Origin: an uncultured Pelagibacteraceae bacterium
GTDB taxonomy: Bacteria; Pseudomonadota; Alphaproteobacteria; Pelagibacterales; Pelagibacteraceae
NCBI GenBank assembly: GCA_902516625.1
Contig: CABXYU010000003.1
Span: 18,312-82,311 of the forward strand
Direction of reading: 5' to 3'
DNA length: 64,000 bases
Below are positions 1-10,122 of this stretch, piece after piece. A program made the translations under genes and the position numbers. Below the pieces are notes generated by a model. It searched no databases and was not told the origin of the DNA. It worked only from the letters and a program-made list of their open reading frames with translations. Numbering within the stretch: the stretch's first letter is position 1; every line of letters begins with the position of its first letter.

Positions 1-340
1 TGTAAAAATTGATAATAAAGAAAATCCATATTTTAAAAATCTTGATAATAATATTTTTGAATTTCATATAGCTCACAACGAAGGCAACTATTTTTGTACA
101 AAAGATCAATTAAAAGAAATTAACGATAACAGCCAAGTTGCTATCTATTATTGTAATGAAAAAGGTCAAATAGATGACCAACATAATCCCAACGGTTCTC
201 TTAAAAATATTGCTGGAATATTTAATAAAGAAAAAAATGTTCTTGGAATGATGCCCCACCCTGAGAGAATGATCGATCAAAGTTTGTCAGGTGAAGACGG
301 GTCTTTATTTTTTAAAAACCTAATAAATAATATAAAATAA
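1..340 (+). CDS. purQ: Phosphoribosylformylglycinamidine synthase subunit PurQ, C-terminal part (5' truncated by window)
   Basis: Open frame to TAA at 338-340 encoding ...LGMMPHPERMIDQSLSGEDGSLFFKNLINNIK, the typical PurQ C-terminal glutaminase motif; directly upstream of and overlapping purL. Confidence 0.85.
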   Translation, partial: VKIDNKENPYFKNLDNNIFEFHIAHNEGNYFCTKDQLKEINDNSQVAIYYCNEKGQIDDQHNPNGSLKNIAGIFNKEKNVLGMMPHPERMIDQSLSGEDGSLFFKNLINNIK

Positions 341-2532
341 TGTTAGTAAATGAAAAAGTAGCTATTGAACATGGTCTTAAAGCTGAGGAATATAAAAAGA
401 TATGTGATCTTTTAAAAAGGGTTCCAAATTTAACTGAACTTGGAATTTTTTCAGCAATGTGGAATGAACACTGTTCATACAAATCTTCTAGATTGCATCT
501 AAAAAAATTACCCACAAAAGGTGATAAAGTAATTCAAGGACCAGGCGAAAACGCTGGGGTAATTGATATTGAGGACAATGACGCTATTGTTTTTAAGATT
601 GAGAGTCACAATCATCCATCTTTTATAGAACCTTATCAAGGCGCAGCTACTGGTGTTGGTGGAATAATGAGAGATGTCTTTACAATGGGAGCGAGACCTA
701 TCGCTAATTTAAATTCAATACATTTTGGTTCCCCTCAAAATAAAAAAACTAAGAATTTATTAAGAGGTGTCGTTCATGGAATTGGTGGATACGGAAACTG
801 CATGGGTGTGCCAACTATTGCGGGTCAAACGACTTTTGACAGTTCTTATAATGGAAATATTTTAGTAAACGCAATGACATTAGGTTTAGTCAAAAAAGAC
901 AAAATATTTTATTCAAAAGCTGCTGGTTTGAATAAACCAGTCATTTATGTTGGATCAAAGACTGGGAGAGATGGTATCCATGGTGCTAGTATGGCCTCAG
1001 CAAGCTTTGATGAAAAAATTGAGGAAAAAAAACCAACCGTTCAGGTTGGCGATCCTTTCACAGAAAAACTTCTTCTTGAAGCTTGTTTGGAGTTAATGGC
1101 AGGTGACTCTATTATTGCAATTCAAGATATGGGAGCAGCTGGTCTTACTTCTTCGAGTATTGAGATGGCATCAAAAGGAAGTTTAGGAATTAGAATTAAT
1201 TTAAATGAGGTTCCTTGCAGAGAAACAAAAATGACTCCCTATGAAATTATGCTTTCTGAAAGTCAAGAAAGAATGCTGATAGTTTTAGAGAATGGAAAAG
1301 AAAATCACGCAAAAAAAATTTTTGATAAATGGAATTTAGATTTTGCTGTCATAGGAAAAACAACAAAATCTAAAAATATTGAATTATTTTTCAATGATGA
1401 GCAGGTAGCAAATATTCCAGTAAATACTTTAGTGGAGAACTCTCCTATGTATGATCGAAAATGGAAAAAAGCTAAACTACCAAAAAAAAATAAATTTAAG
1501 AATGAGGATTTTAATAATCTAAAAATAAAAGATATTTTAAAAAAAATCTTATCAAATCATAATGTTTGTAGCAAAGAATGGATATGGCAGCAGTATGATC
1601 ACACTGTAATGGGTGATACCATTCAAAAACCTGGTGGTGACTCTGGGGTTGTAAAAGTTCATGGAACAAATAAAGCAGTAGCTGCATCAGTTGACTCATC
1701 TGCAGTTTATTGTTGGGCTCACCCTCTAACAGGAGGTAAACAAGTTGTTGCTGAAAGTTGGAGAAACTTAATTTCGGTAGGAGCTAAACCTATAGCCATT
1801 ACAAATTGTTTAAATTTTGGCAGTCCAGAGAATGAAGAAAACATGGGCGAGTTTGTAGAATGTGTCCAGGGCATTACTGAAGCAAGCAAATACTTAAATT
1901 TTCCCGTCGTATCAGGAAATGTCTCTTTTTATAATCAAACAAAAGAAATGGGAATTAAGCCTACACCTGTAATAGGTGGTGTCGGTTTAATTAAAGATTA
2001 TAAAAAGATGGTAACAATGAAATTTAAAGAAGTAAGTAATCTTGTATTAATAGTTGGAAAAACTGAGGGCCACATAGATCAGAGTTTATTTGCACGAACA
2101 ATTTTAGATGAAAAAAATGGTCCACCCCCCGAAGTAAACCTTTTTAATGAAAAAAATAATGGTGAGTCAATTTTAGAGCTTATTAAGAAAGATTTTATAA
2201 AAAGTGCTCATGATATTTCTTTGGGTGGGTTACTGACTGCAGTCAGCAAAATGTGTATAAAAGGAAATAAAGGAATCAAGCTAAATAAATCCAAAAATTT
2301 AATTAATGAAATTGAATATTTTTTTTCAGAAGATCAAGGAAGGTATATAATTGAGATAAATCCAACAGATTTTAAAGAAGTCTCAAAAATTTTAGATAAA
2401 AATTCGGTTCACTTTGAAGAATTGGGTATAATCATCGATAAAGAACTTATTATTAATCAAAAGACAAAAGTTACAATTGACGAATTAAAATCATATAATA
2501 CTAATTGGTTGAAGAATTTTATGAGCTCATAA
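340..2532 (+). CDS. purL: Phosphoribosylformylglycinamidine synthase subunit PurL
   Basis: 730 aa; GIFSAMWNEHCSYKSSR, FKIESHNHPS, GVGGIMRD motifs. Confidence 0.97.
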   Translation: MLVNEKVAIEHGLKAEEYKKICDLLKRVPNLTELGIFSAMWNEHCSYKSSRLHLKKLPTKGDKVIQGPGENAGVIDIEDNDAIVFKIESHNHPSFIEPYQGAATGVGGIMRDVFTMGARPIANLNSIHFGSPQNKKTKNLLRGVVHGIGGYGNCMGVPTIAGQTTFDSSYNGNILVNAMTLGLVKKDKIFYSKAAGLNKPVIYVGSKTGRDGIHGASMASASFDEKIEEKKPTVQVGDPFTEKLLLEACLELMAGDSIIAIQDMGAAGLTSSSIEMASKGSLGIRINLNEVPCRETKMTPYEIMLSESQERMLIVLENGKENHAKKIFDKWNLDFAVIGKTTKSKNIELFFNDEQVANIPVNTLVENSPMYDRKWKKAKLPKKNKFKNEDFNNLKIKDILKKILSNHNVCSKEWIWQQYDHTVMGDTIQKPGGDSGVVKVHGTNKAVAASVDSSAVYCWAHPLTGGKQVVAESWRNLISVGAKPIAITNCLNFGSPENEENMGEFVECVQGITEASKYLNFPVVSGNVSFYNQTKEMGIKPTPVIGGVGLIKDYKKMVTMKFKEVSNLVLIVGKTEGHIDQSLFARTILDEKNGPPPEVNLFNEKNNGESILELIKKDFIKSAHDISLGGLLTAVSKMCIKGNKGIKLNKSKNLINEIEYFFSEDQGRYIIEINPTDFKEVSKILDKNSVHFEELGIIIDKELIINQKTKVTIDELKSYNTNWLKNFMSS

Positions 2533-2762
2533 TGGCAATGGATTTAAAAGAAATTGAAAAATTTATTAAAGAGGCTATGCCTGATGCTGTGGTTGATATT
2601 CAAGACTTAGCTGGTGATGGCAATCACTATTCTGCTACAGTCGCTTCTTCAGAATTCACCGGTAAAAGTAAAATTGAGCAACATAAAATGGTATATAATT
2701 CTCTTAAAGGAAGAATGGGTAATGAACTACATGCTCTAGCTATAAAAACAAAGGAAAGATAA
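2532..2762 (+). CDS. BolA/IbaG family protein
   Basis: ORF 2505-2762; likely start ATG 2532 (MAMDLKEIEKFIKEAMPDAVVDIQDLAGDGNHYSATVAS); overlaps purL stop. Confidence 0.88.
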   Translation: MAMDLKEIEKFIKEAMPDAVVDIQDLAGDGNHYSATVASSEFTGKSKIEQHKMVYNSLKGRMGNELHALAIKTKER

Positions 2763-3094
2763 TGGATGATAAAACTAAAAATTTAATTCAAGATTATATT
2801 AAAAATAACGAGGTCTGTTTATTTATGAAAGGTACGCCAGATGCTCCACAATGTGGTTTTTCAATGGCTGTTTCAAACATGCTTAAAATATTGGAGGTAA
2901 ATTATAAAGGTGTAAACGTATTAGAAGATCAATCTTTAAGAGAAGGAATTAAAGTTTTTAGTGATTGGCCAACAATACCACAACTTTATATAAAAAATGA
3001 ATTCGTAGGTGGCTGTGATATTGTTAAAGAAATGTATGAAAGTGGAGAGTTGAAAAAAATTTTTGAAGAAAAAAATATTTCATTTAAGAAATAA
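2762..3094 (+). CDS. grxD: Monothiol glutaredoxin, Grx4 family
   Basis: 110 aa with MKGTPDAPQCGFS (CGFS motif) and WPTIPQLYIKNEFVGGCDI. Confidence 0.95.
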   Translation: MDDKTKNLIQDYIKNNEVCLFMKGTPDAPQCGFSMAVSNMLKILEVNYKGVNVLEDQSLREGIKVFSDWPTIPQLYIKNEFVGGCDIVKEMYESGELKKIFEEKNISFKK

Positions 3095-3359
3095 AATGAA
3101 ACAATTTATCTATAAAACAATCATAATTTTAATTGCTGTTATTGTTCTTTTTGAATTTACTATTGGAAATAAAATTTCACAAGTTTATGAAAAGATTGAT
3201 GTTGTTTCTACAAAAGAAGGCAGAAAAGATTCTGTCAACAAGATTAGAGAAGAATTAAGAAGAGCGATTAAAAAAGAGAGATATCTCTCAGAGGAAGATG
3301 CAAAACTAATAAATGATTTTTTAGGCAAGATAAGAAAAGAATTGAACGAAGCTCAATAA
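3094..3359 (+). CDS. Small single-TM membrane protein, unknown function
   Basis: Internal ATG at 3094 of ORF 3063-3359 (MKQFIYKTIIILIAVIVLFEF...); overlaps grxD stop. Confidence 0.65.
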
Positions 3360-3360
3360 T

Positions 3361-4941
3361 TTAATTACAATACCATAATTTTCCTGTGATTATATCTTTA
3401 TTAAATAAAAAATAATTATATTTATCTTCATAGATTAAATTACAATCTTTGGGATCAGATCTTTTTATATTTCTTGCATTTTGATAAGCAAAGAAAGGTC
3501 TTTGCTTAGCACCGTCTAATGAGCTGTAAGAATTAAAACATGTAAATCCTTTTTTTTCTAAAAAAACATTTGCATACATATTTCCATAAATACATGTATC
3601 TTTGAGAATATTATTTTTTATTGAATAATCATTTATTTGTTTTTGTAAATTTTTATTACTAATCCCCATATACTCTAGTTCAAAGTTTTTTTGAATATTG
3701 GTCAATTTTGCAAAAGAGTTCAACCAGGTATATTGATATTTTTTTAATGAAATATTTTCAGCAACAAAAAAGATTATCACAAATATAGCAGAATAAAAAA
3801 AAATCTTTTTATTAAAAATATAAATATTGTATAAAGATATAACTAAGATAGCAGGTATCAAAAACATTATGTGTCTTATCTCATCATAGAGGGCAACATT
3901 CCTTAAAATAAAAAGGAATAATAATGACAAAACTGTTAAAGCTAATGTTCCATAATAAATTGTCTTTATACCGTCATTGAATATTTTTTTTTCAATTAGT
4001 GGAAAAATTGCTAAACCAAAGAGAACTAAAATTGGAAGTTTAAAAAATAGCCAGATAAAAATGTAGCTAGTAGGTAAATTTTGTGCTCTCATACAACTCC
4101 CTAGAGTAAGTGTGCATGTATCGTTGTAATATTTACTCATCCATTTCACAGAATTAATTATTTCCAAAGGATTGGACCAAAATATTGGATTTAAAATATA
4201 AACGAAAAGTATAAGAGATAATGAAAAAAATAAGAAAAACTTTTTATTTTTAACTAAAAATGAAAAAAATTTTTGATCTTTAACATTCAACAAAATCATA
4301 AGAGCAATTAAATATTCTAGTAAAATTAGTAATCCAGTTATTCTAATACTTATTAAGAAAGCAGTACATAAAGAAATTAAAAAAATACTTTTTAAATCTA
4401 TCTTTTTTTCAAAATAGAATTTTTCAATAATATTAAATAAAAGATATGTTGAAATTACCCATACCGATAAAAACGGAATGTCTTTTCCATTGATTTGTGA
4501 ATGTCCAAAAAAATAAGGATATAATAAAAATAAACTGAAACAAATTAGTGAAAAATTTTTATCATTTGAAATTTTATTGCATATTAGGTAAAAAAAATAA
4601 CCTGCGGTAACAAAAGTAAGAAAAACAACTGCATGTCTTGATAGATAATATGATCCCTCTAAAGAAACCTCATTTATCCGACCTACTGTACCATGAATTA
4701 AAAATTGTATTGGTTGTGATATATAATGAAAAGCAATGCCATGATACCTATCAATATAATTTAATAAAATACTATAGTCCCCCTCGCCATTAAAAATGCT
4801 TTTTATAGCTTGAAAATTAATTCTCCAATTTTCTTGTTCGTGAAATTGATCGTGTGAAATTCCGTTAAACAAGGAAAGATATAAACCCGACAAGATATAA
4901 GTGAAAAATAGAATGCTAAATAAAATATCTTTATGTTTCAT
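3361..4941 (-). CDS. Multi-pass membrane glycosyltransferase-like protein (GT39/PMT-like)
   Basis: 526 aa, many TM segments, N-terminal loop followed by GT39-like architecture (HAVVF..., GHSQINGKDIPF). Confidence 0.6.
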   Translation of the reverse strand: MKHKDILFSILFFTYILSGLYLSLFNGISHDQFHEQENWRINFQAIKSIFNGEGDYSILLNYIDRYHGIAFHYISQPIQFLIHGTVGRINEVSLEGSYYLSRHAVVFLTFVTAGYFFYLICNKISNDKNFSLICFSLFLLYPYFFGHSQINGKDIPFLSVWVISTYLLFNIIEKFYFEKKIDLKSIFLISLCTAFLISIRITGLLILLEYLIALMILLNVKDQKFFSFLVKNKKFFLFFSLSLILFVYILNPIFWSNPLEIINSVKWMSKYYNDTCTLTLGSCMRAQNLPTSYIFIWLFFKLPILVLFGLAIFPLIEKKIFNDGIKTIYYGTLALTVLSLLFLFILRNVALYDEIRHIMFLIPAILVISLYNIYIFNKKIFFYSAIFVIIFFVAENISLKKYQYTWLNSFAKLTNIQKNFELEYMGISNKNLQKQINDYSIKNNILKDTCIYGNMYANVFLEKKGFTCFNSYSSLDGAKQRPFFAYQNARNIKRSDPKDCNLIYEDKYNYFLFNKDIITGKLWYCN

Positions 4942-4942
4942 C

Positions 4943-4987
4943 TTTTAAAAAAAGATAATGAATAATCAAATTTCTTATTATTATCTT
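4943..4987 (-). terminator. Putative intrinsic terminator of rpsD overlapping its stop codon
   Basis: Arms aagataat (4952-4959) / attatctt (4980-4987), followed on the minus strand by a 7-T run (4953-4947). Confidence 0.45.
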
Positions 4988-5598
4988 GAATAATATTCGA
5001 TAACTAGGTTTGGTTCCATTGCTATCGGATAAGGAACCTCTTCAAATTTTGGAATTCTTACAAATTTAAATTTTTTATTTTTTTGGTCCATTTGTATGTA
5101 TTCTGGTGTTTCTCTCTCTTTATTAGCTAAAGCTATATCAATTATTGCTAGTTGTTTAGATTTATCTCTTATTTCTATTGTGTCTTCCTCTTTTACTGAA
5201 TAACTAGAAATATTTACTTTTTTTCCATTAACTTTAACATGACCATGATTTATTAATTGCCTTGCAGAAAATATTGTAGTGGCAAACTTTGCTCTATAGA
5301 TAACCGCATCGAGTCTTCTTTCAAGTAAACCTATTAAATTTTCACTTGTGTCTCCTTTAAGCATACTTGCTTTTTTATAAATATTTCTAAATTGTCTTTC
5401 ATTTATATTGCCATAATATGCTTTAAGTTTTTGTTTTGCCTGAAGTTGAATTCCATAATCAGATGGTTTTGAGGTTTTTGTTTGGCCATGCTGACCTGGT
5501 CCGTAAGCTCTAGTGTTAAAAGGGCTTTTAGGCCTCCCCCAAAGATTTACCTTTAATCTTCTATCAACTTTATGTTTAGAGTTTAATCGTTTAGTCAT
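4981..5598 (-). CDS. rpsD: 30S ribosomal protein S4
   Basis: 205 aa; [52 protein letters not shown]4 domain. Confidence 0.97.
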   Translation of the reverse strand: MTKRLNSKHKVDRRLKVNLWGRPKSPFNTRAYGPGQHGQTKTSKPSDYGIQLQAKQKLKAYYGNINERQFRNIYKKASMLKGDTSENLIGLLERRLDAVIYRAKFATTIFSARQLINHGHVKVNGKKVNISSYSVKEEDTIEIRDKSKQLAIIDIALANKERETPEYIQMDQKNKKFKFVRIPKFEEVPYPIAMEPNLVIEYYSR

Positions 5599-5638
5599 TT
5601 AATATTGGGCTTTATAAACTTACTCCTAATTTTGTCAA

Positions 5639-6352
5639 TCAACGTTTTTTACCTAAACTTGCGAATACACTTGATAATATACGGGTTTCTTTATCAGAAA
5701 GATCCATCTTAAAGAAAATATTTCTCAAATTTTCTAACATTATTGATCGCTTTTCCTTTGGCCTAAAGAAATTTATCAAATCTAAATTTTTAACACATAA
5801 ATTTACCATTAATTGAATATCTTTTTTTGAAGCAGATTTTACTTTTTTTGATTTATCAAATTTAGGATTTTTAAATTTGATTATACTAGAGACATATTGT
5901 GCAATAATAATTAAACTATGCGATAGATTAAGTGACTTAAAATTGGGATTTGTGGGTATTTGAAGTGTATAATTAGCATAACTTATTTCATTATTTGACA
6001 ATCCAGATGCCTCAGATCCAAACAGAAAACCAATTTTTTTTTTAAAATTAATTTTTTTTAATTCTTCCAAATTGATATGTTTTATATTCTTATTTCTAAA
6101 TCTTGCAGAGGTAGCGACAACAATATCAATGTTTTCAAGAGCATGCTCTAAATCTTGATAGACTTTGCTGTCATTAATTATATTTTTAGCGCCAACAGAA
6201 GTAGCTAAAATTTTGTCATTTGGAAAAATTGGTTTTGGATTAACTACAATTAATTTATTAAAATCAAAATTTTTAATAGCTCTAGCACAAGCACCAATAT
6301 TTTCTGACAATTGAGGTTTGTGAAGAATAAAAGAGATATTGCTTTTACTCAT
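5639..6352 (-). CDS. TrmJ/SpoU-family tRNA/rRNA methyltransferase
   Basis: ISFILHKPQLSENIGACARAIKNF, FLFGSEASGLSNNE, LNLSHSLII SPOUT motifs. Confidence 0.9.
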   Translation of the reverse strand: MSKSNISFILHKPQLSENIGACARAIKNFDFNKLIVVNPKPIFPNDKILATSVGAKNIINDSKVYQDLEHALENIDIVVATSARFRNKNIKHINLEELKKINFKKKIGFLFGSEASGLSNNEISYANYTLQIPTNPNFKSLNLSHSLIIIAQYVSSIIKFKNPKFDKSKKVKSASKKDIQLMVNLCVKNLDLINFFRPKEKRSIMLENLRNIFFKMDLSDKETRILSSVFASLGKKR

Positions 6353-7954
6353 CTATTTGCTTGCTGGAGCATTATCTTTAAAAAGTTTGTAATCTAAACT
6401 ATCAACTAATGCTTTGAAAGAAGCTTCAATAATATTTGTGGACACTCCGATGGTAAACCAATTCTTGCCATTTGAGTCTGTACTTTCTATAGAAACTCGT
6501 GTAACAGCCTCTGTACCAGTATTTAAAATTCTTACTTTATAATCAACTAATCTCAAATCTTTTAAGTATTTTGAATATTTAGCTAATCGATCAACATTTT
6601 TTCTGATTGCGTTATCCAAAGCATTTACTGGACCATTACCCTCGCCTTCACAAATAATTTTTTCTCCGTCAACTTCTAATTGAGCTTTTGCTGATGAAAT
6701 TATTTTTCCAGAAATATCTTTTTTTACTGAAACATCATACTCAGTAATCGAGATGTATCTGGGAATTTCACCAATTATTCTTCTAGCTAATAGTTCAAAA
6801 GAGGCATCAGCACCATCATAACTATAACCAATAAATTCTCTATCTTTTACTTCATTCAAAAGCTTTTTAATCTTTGGATCATTCTCATCGATATTAATAT
6901 TTATAGTTTTTAATCTTGAAATTATATTTGATTTTCCAGACTGATCTGAAATTACTATGTTTCTGTTATTCCCTACACTTTCTGGGTTTATATGTTCATA
7001 AGTTTTTGGATCTTTTTGGACTGCAGAAACATGTAGTCCTCCTTTATGGGAAAAAGCAGCTGCTCCTACGTATGGTAAATGCATGTTTGGTTTTCGATTT
7101 AAAACTTCATCTAACAATCTCGAACATTCTGTTAAATTCTTAATGTTAGTAGATTTGATGCTTGTTTCATATTTAGATGAAAAATCTTTTTTTAAAAAAA
7201 ATGTAGGGATTAATGACATTAAATTTGCATTTCCACACCTTTCTCCTAAACCATTAATTGTTCCCTGAACTTGACGAACTCCTGATAATACGGCAGCTAA
7301 AGTATTTGCAACCGCATTTCCTGTATCATTATGGGCGTGAATTCCTAAGTTTTTTCCTGGTATTACTTTAGTGACTTCACTAACTATTTGTGAAACTTCA
7401 TGTGGAAGTGTTCCGCCATTAGTATCACACAGTATAACCCACCTAGCACCTTGATCATAAGCAGCTTTGATACAAGAAAGAGCATATTTTGAATTTGCTT
7501 TATAACCATCAAAAAAATGTTCTGCATCAAACATGAATTCTTTTTTTGCTTTAACGAAATGTTTGGCACTTTCAGTAATATTTTCTAAATTTTCATCATT
7601 TGTAATCCCTAAGGCAACATCAACGTGAAAATCCCATGACTTACCAACCAAACATACAGCAGAAGTGCTTGAATTCATAAGTGCTGATAAACCTGTATCG
7701 TTTTCTGCACTTCGTCCTGATCTCTTAGTCATACCAAAAGATGTAAGTATTGAATTTTTAAAGTCATGTTTCTTTTGAAAAAACTCTGTATCAGTTGGAT
7801 TAGCTCCAGGCCAACCTGCCTCAATATAGTCTACACCTAGATTATCCAAAGCTAAGGCAATTTTTTCTTTATCTTCTATAGAAAAGTCAACACCTTGCGT
7901 TTGAGCTCCGTCTCTTAGAGTTGTGTCAAAAATGTATAATTTTTCTTTGCTCAT
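6353..7954 (-). CDS. cimA: Citramalate synthase
   Basis: 533 aa; FDTTLRDGAQTQGVDFSIEDK, GIHAHNDTGNAVANTLAAV, GLGERCGNANLMSLIP. Confidence 0.93.
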   Translation of the reverse strand: MSKEKLYIFDTTLRDGAQTQGVDFSIEDKEKIALALDNLGVDYIEAGWPGANPTDTEFFQKKHDFKNSILTSFGMTKRSGRSAENDTGLSALMNSSTSAVCLVGKSWDFHVDVALGITNDENLENITESAKHFVKAKKEFMFDAEHFFDGYKANSKYALSCIKAAYDQGARWVILCDTNGGTLPHEVSQIVSEVTKVIPGKNLGIHAHNDTGNAVANTLAAVLSGVRQVQGTINGLGERCGNANLMSLIPTFFLKKDFSSKYETSIKSTNIKNLTECSRLLDEVLNRKPNMHLPYVGAAAFSHKGGLHVSAVQKDPKTYEHINPESVGNNRNIVISDQSGKSNIISRLKTININIDENDPKIKKLLNEVKDREFIGYSYDGADASFELLARRIIGEIPRYISITEYDVSVKKDISGKIISSAKAQLEVDGEKIICEGEGNGPVNALDNAIRKNVDRLAKYSKYLKDLRLVDYKVRILNTGTEAVTRVSIESTDSNGKNWFTIGVSTNIIEASFKALVDSLDYKLFKDNAPASK

Positions 7955-9300
7955 CTAAATTTCCAGATTGTTTTACCATCTTTATCCTCTATTAAAACAC
8001 CTTTGTCTAAAAGCTCATCTCTAATTCTATCAGCTTCTTTGTAGTTCTTATTTTCTCTAGCCTTATTTCTTAAACTAAGCATATTTTCGATTTCAGATAC
8101 TGTTATAGAGATTCTTATCTTTTTAAAATTATTCCATTCATCATTATTTTCATTCATTAAACCAATAAATTTGCATGCTGAAATGAATAAGTCTACATTC
8201 TCACCTTTGTTAGCTTTTTCATACAACTTGTGAAGATTTGCAATATATCCTGGGGTGTTTAGATCTTCATACAAAGGTTTTAAAATTTCGTCTAAAACTT
8301 TTACAGTTTGTATATTTGGTGAGAATACTTTGTACCATTTATCTAAAGTGTTTTCACAATCTTTTAATAATTTATCAGTCCAATCTAATGGTTGTTTATA
8401 ATGTGCACTCATTAAAGCCAATCTTATTATTTGGCCACTAAATTTATTTCTGAAATCTTTTATCTTTAAAATATTGCCTTGAGACTTAGCCATCTTTTCA
8501 TTAGACATTGTAATAAAAGCATTGTGAACCCAATAATTTGCAAAAACTTTTGTGTCATTCGCACACCTAGATTGGGCTATTTCATTTTCATGATGAGGAA
8601 AAATTAAGTCTATTCCTCCTCCGTGGATATCAAATTCGTTTCCTAAAAATTTCTTTGACATAGCTGAACACTCTAAATGCCAACCTGGTCTGCCTTTTCC
8701 CCAAGGTGAATCCCAAGCTGGCTCATCATTACCTGATGGTTTCCATAATACAAAATCTTCTGAGTTTTTTTTATTATCACTTATTTCCACTCTTGCTCCA
8801 GCAACTAAATCCGCTAAATTTTTATTTGATAATTTTCCGTAGTCAGAAAATTTTCTGACCTCAAAATAAACATGTTTTTTATTCTCATATGCAAATCCTT
8901 TTTTTATCAAATCATTAATCATCTCTATCATTAGATTAATATGTTCAGTTGCTTTTGGCTGATAAGTGGGATTTTCACAATTTAAAAACTCACAATCTTT
9001 CAGAAAACTAGCGGTTACTTTTTCCGTAAGCTCTTTTGTTGAAATTTTTTGCTCTTGAGAAGATTTGATTATCTTATCATCAATATCAGTTATATTTCTT
9101 ACATAAGTTACTTTTGAAAAATTATTCTTTAGCAATTTAAATAAAATATCAAAAATTACTAATGGCCTGGCGTTTCCAATATGTGGATCATCATAAACTG
9201 TCGGTCCACAAACATACATCCTTACATTTGCTTTTTCTTTTGGGGTAAAAAGCTCTTTTTTATTACTTAAATTATTTGTTAAAAAAATATCCATATTCAT
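7951..9300 (-). CDS. cysS: Cysteinyl-tRNA synthetase
   Basis: YVCGPTVYDDPHIGNARP and KMAKSQGN (KMSKS-like) motifs. Confidence 0.97.
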   Translation of the reverse strand: MNMDIFLTNNLSNKKELFTPKEKANVRMYVCGPTVYDDPHIGNARPLVIFDILFKLLKNNFSKVTYVRNITDIDDKIIKSSQEQKISTKELTEKVTASFLKDCEFLNCENPTYQPKATEHINLMIEMINDLIKKGFAYENKKHVYFEVRKFSDYGKLSNKNLADLVAGARVEISDNKKNSEDFVLWKPSGNDEPAWDSPWGKGRPGWHLECSAMSKKFLGNEFDIHGGGIDLIFPHHENEIAQSRCANDTKVFANYWVHNAFITMSNEKMAKSQGNILKIKDFRNKFSGQIIRLALMSAHYKQPLDWTDKLLKDCENTLDKWYKVFSPNIQTVKVLDEILKPLYEDLNTPGYIANLHKLYEKANKGENVDLFISACKFIGLMNENNDEWNNFKKIRISITVSEIENMLSLRNKARENKNYKEADRIRDELLDKGVLIEDKDGKTIWKFR

Positions 9301-9345
9301 TGATTAAGAAATATACCTTATTTGTAGATTTGTTAATCTAATTGA

Positions 9346-10083
9346 TTAATTTGGAATCTTACAAACTGGAATTGGCTCCATTTTATGCAAGTTTTGATTT
9401 CGAATTTTTTCGTATTGTCCTCTATGGGGTGAGTTTGGATTGGCCATAGCATCTTCAAGTTCTACATATTTAAAACCTAATTGACCCTCATCTGTTCTTC
9501 CATCGTCCCATAGACCATCTGTAGGTGGAGCATCTATTATTTCCTTCAATATACCAAGCTCCTTTCCTAACTCCCATACCTCTGTTTTATTACAGTCTGC
9601 AATTGGAGATATATCAACTCCACCATCACCATATTTTGTATAAAAACCAACACCAAAATCCTCCACTTTGTTTCCGGTTCCCACAACTATACCTTTGTTA
9701 GCAGCCGCAACTTGATAAAGCGTAGTCATTCTTAGCCTAGCCCTTGAATTAGCAAAGCCATGCTCATTATCAAACTTATTTAAAGTAGATGAAAATGTCT
9801 CAAATAATTTGTCTAGACTTAAAGTATGTGCTTCAACGTTTTTAAATTTTTTAACTAACCATTCTTGATGTTTTAAACTTAAGTCGTGTTGACTTTCTTT
9901 TTGTTTAATTGGCATAGTTAGAACAATTGTTTTTAACCCAGTCATAGCACTTAAAGTACTTGATACAGAAGAATCTATTCCACCAGATATACCAATAATT
10001 AGAGACTGTGCCTTAGTGGGCATTTGATCAACGTAATTTTTGATCCAATTTGAAATATATTCTATTTTTTCTGATGGGCTCAT
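9346..10083 (-). CDS. nadE: NAD(+) synthase (short, NH3-dependent type)
   Basis: IGISGGIDSSVSS P-loop, GTGNKVEDFGVGFYTKYGDGGVDISPIADCNKTEVW. Confidence 0.94.
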   Translation of the reverse strand: MSPSEKIEYISNWIKNYVDQMPTKAQSLIIGISGGIDSSVSSTLSAMTGLKTIVLTMPIKQKESQHDLSLKHQEWLVKKFKNVEAHTLSLDKLFETFSSTLNKFDNEHGFANSRARLRMTTLYQVAAANKGIVVGTGNKVEDFGVGFYTKYGDGGVDISPIADCNKTEVWELGKELGILKEIIDAPPTDGLWDDGRTDEGQLGFKYVELEDAMANPNSPHRGQYEKIRNQNLHKMEPIPVCKIPN

Positions 10084-10122
10084 ATAATCCTATATAATAA
10101 CCTTACCTTATAAAACAATGGC

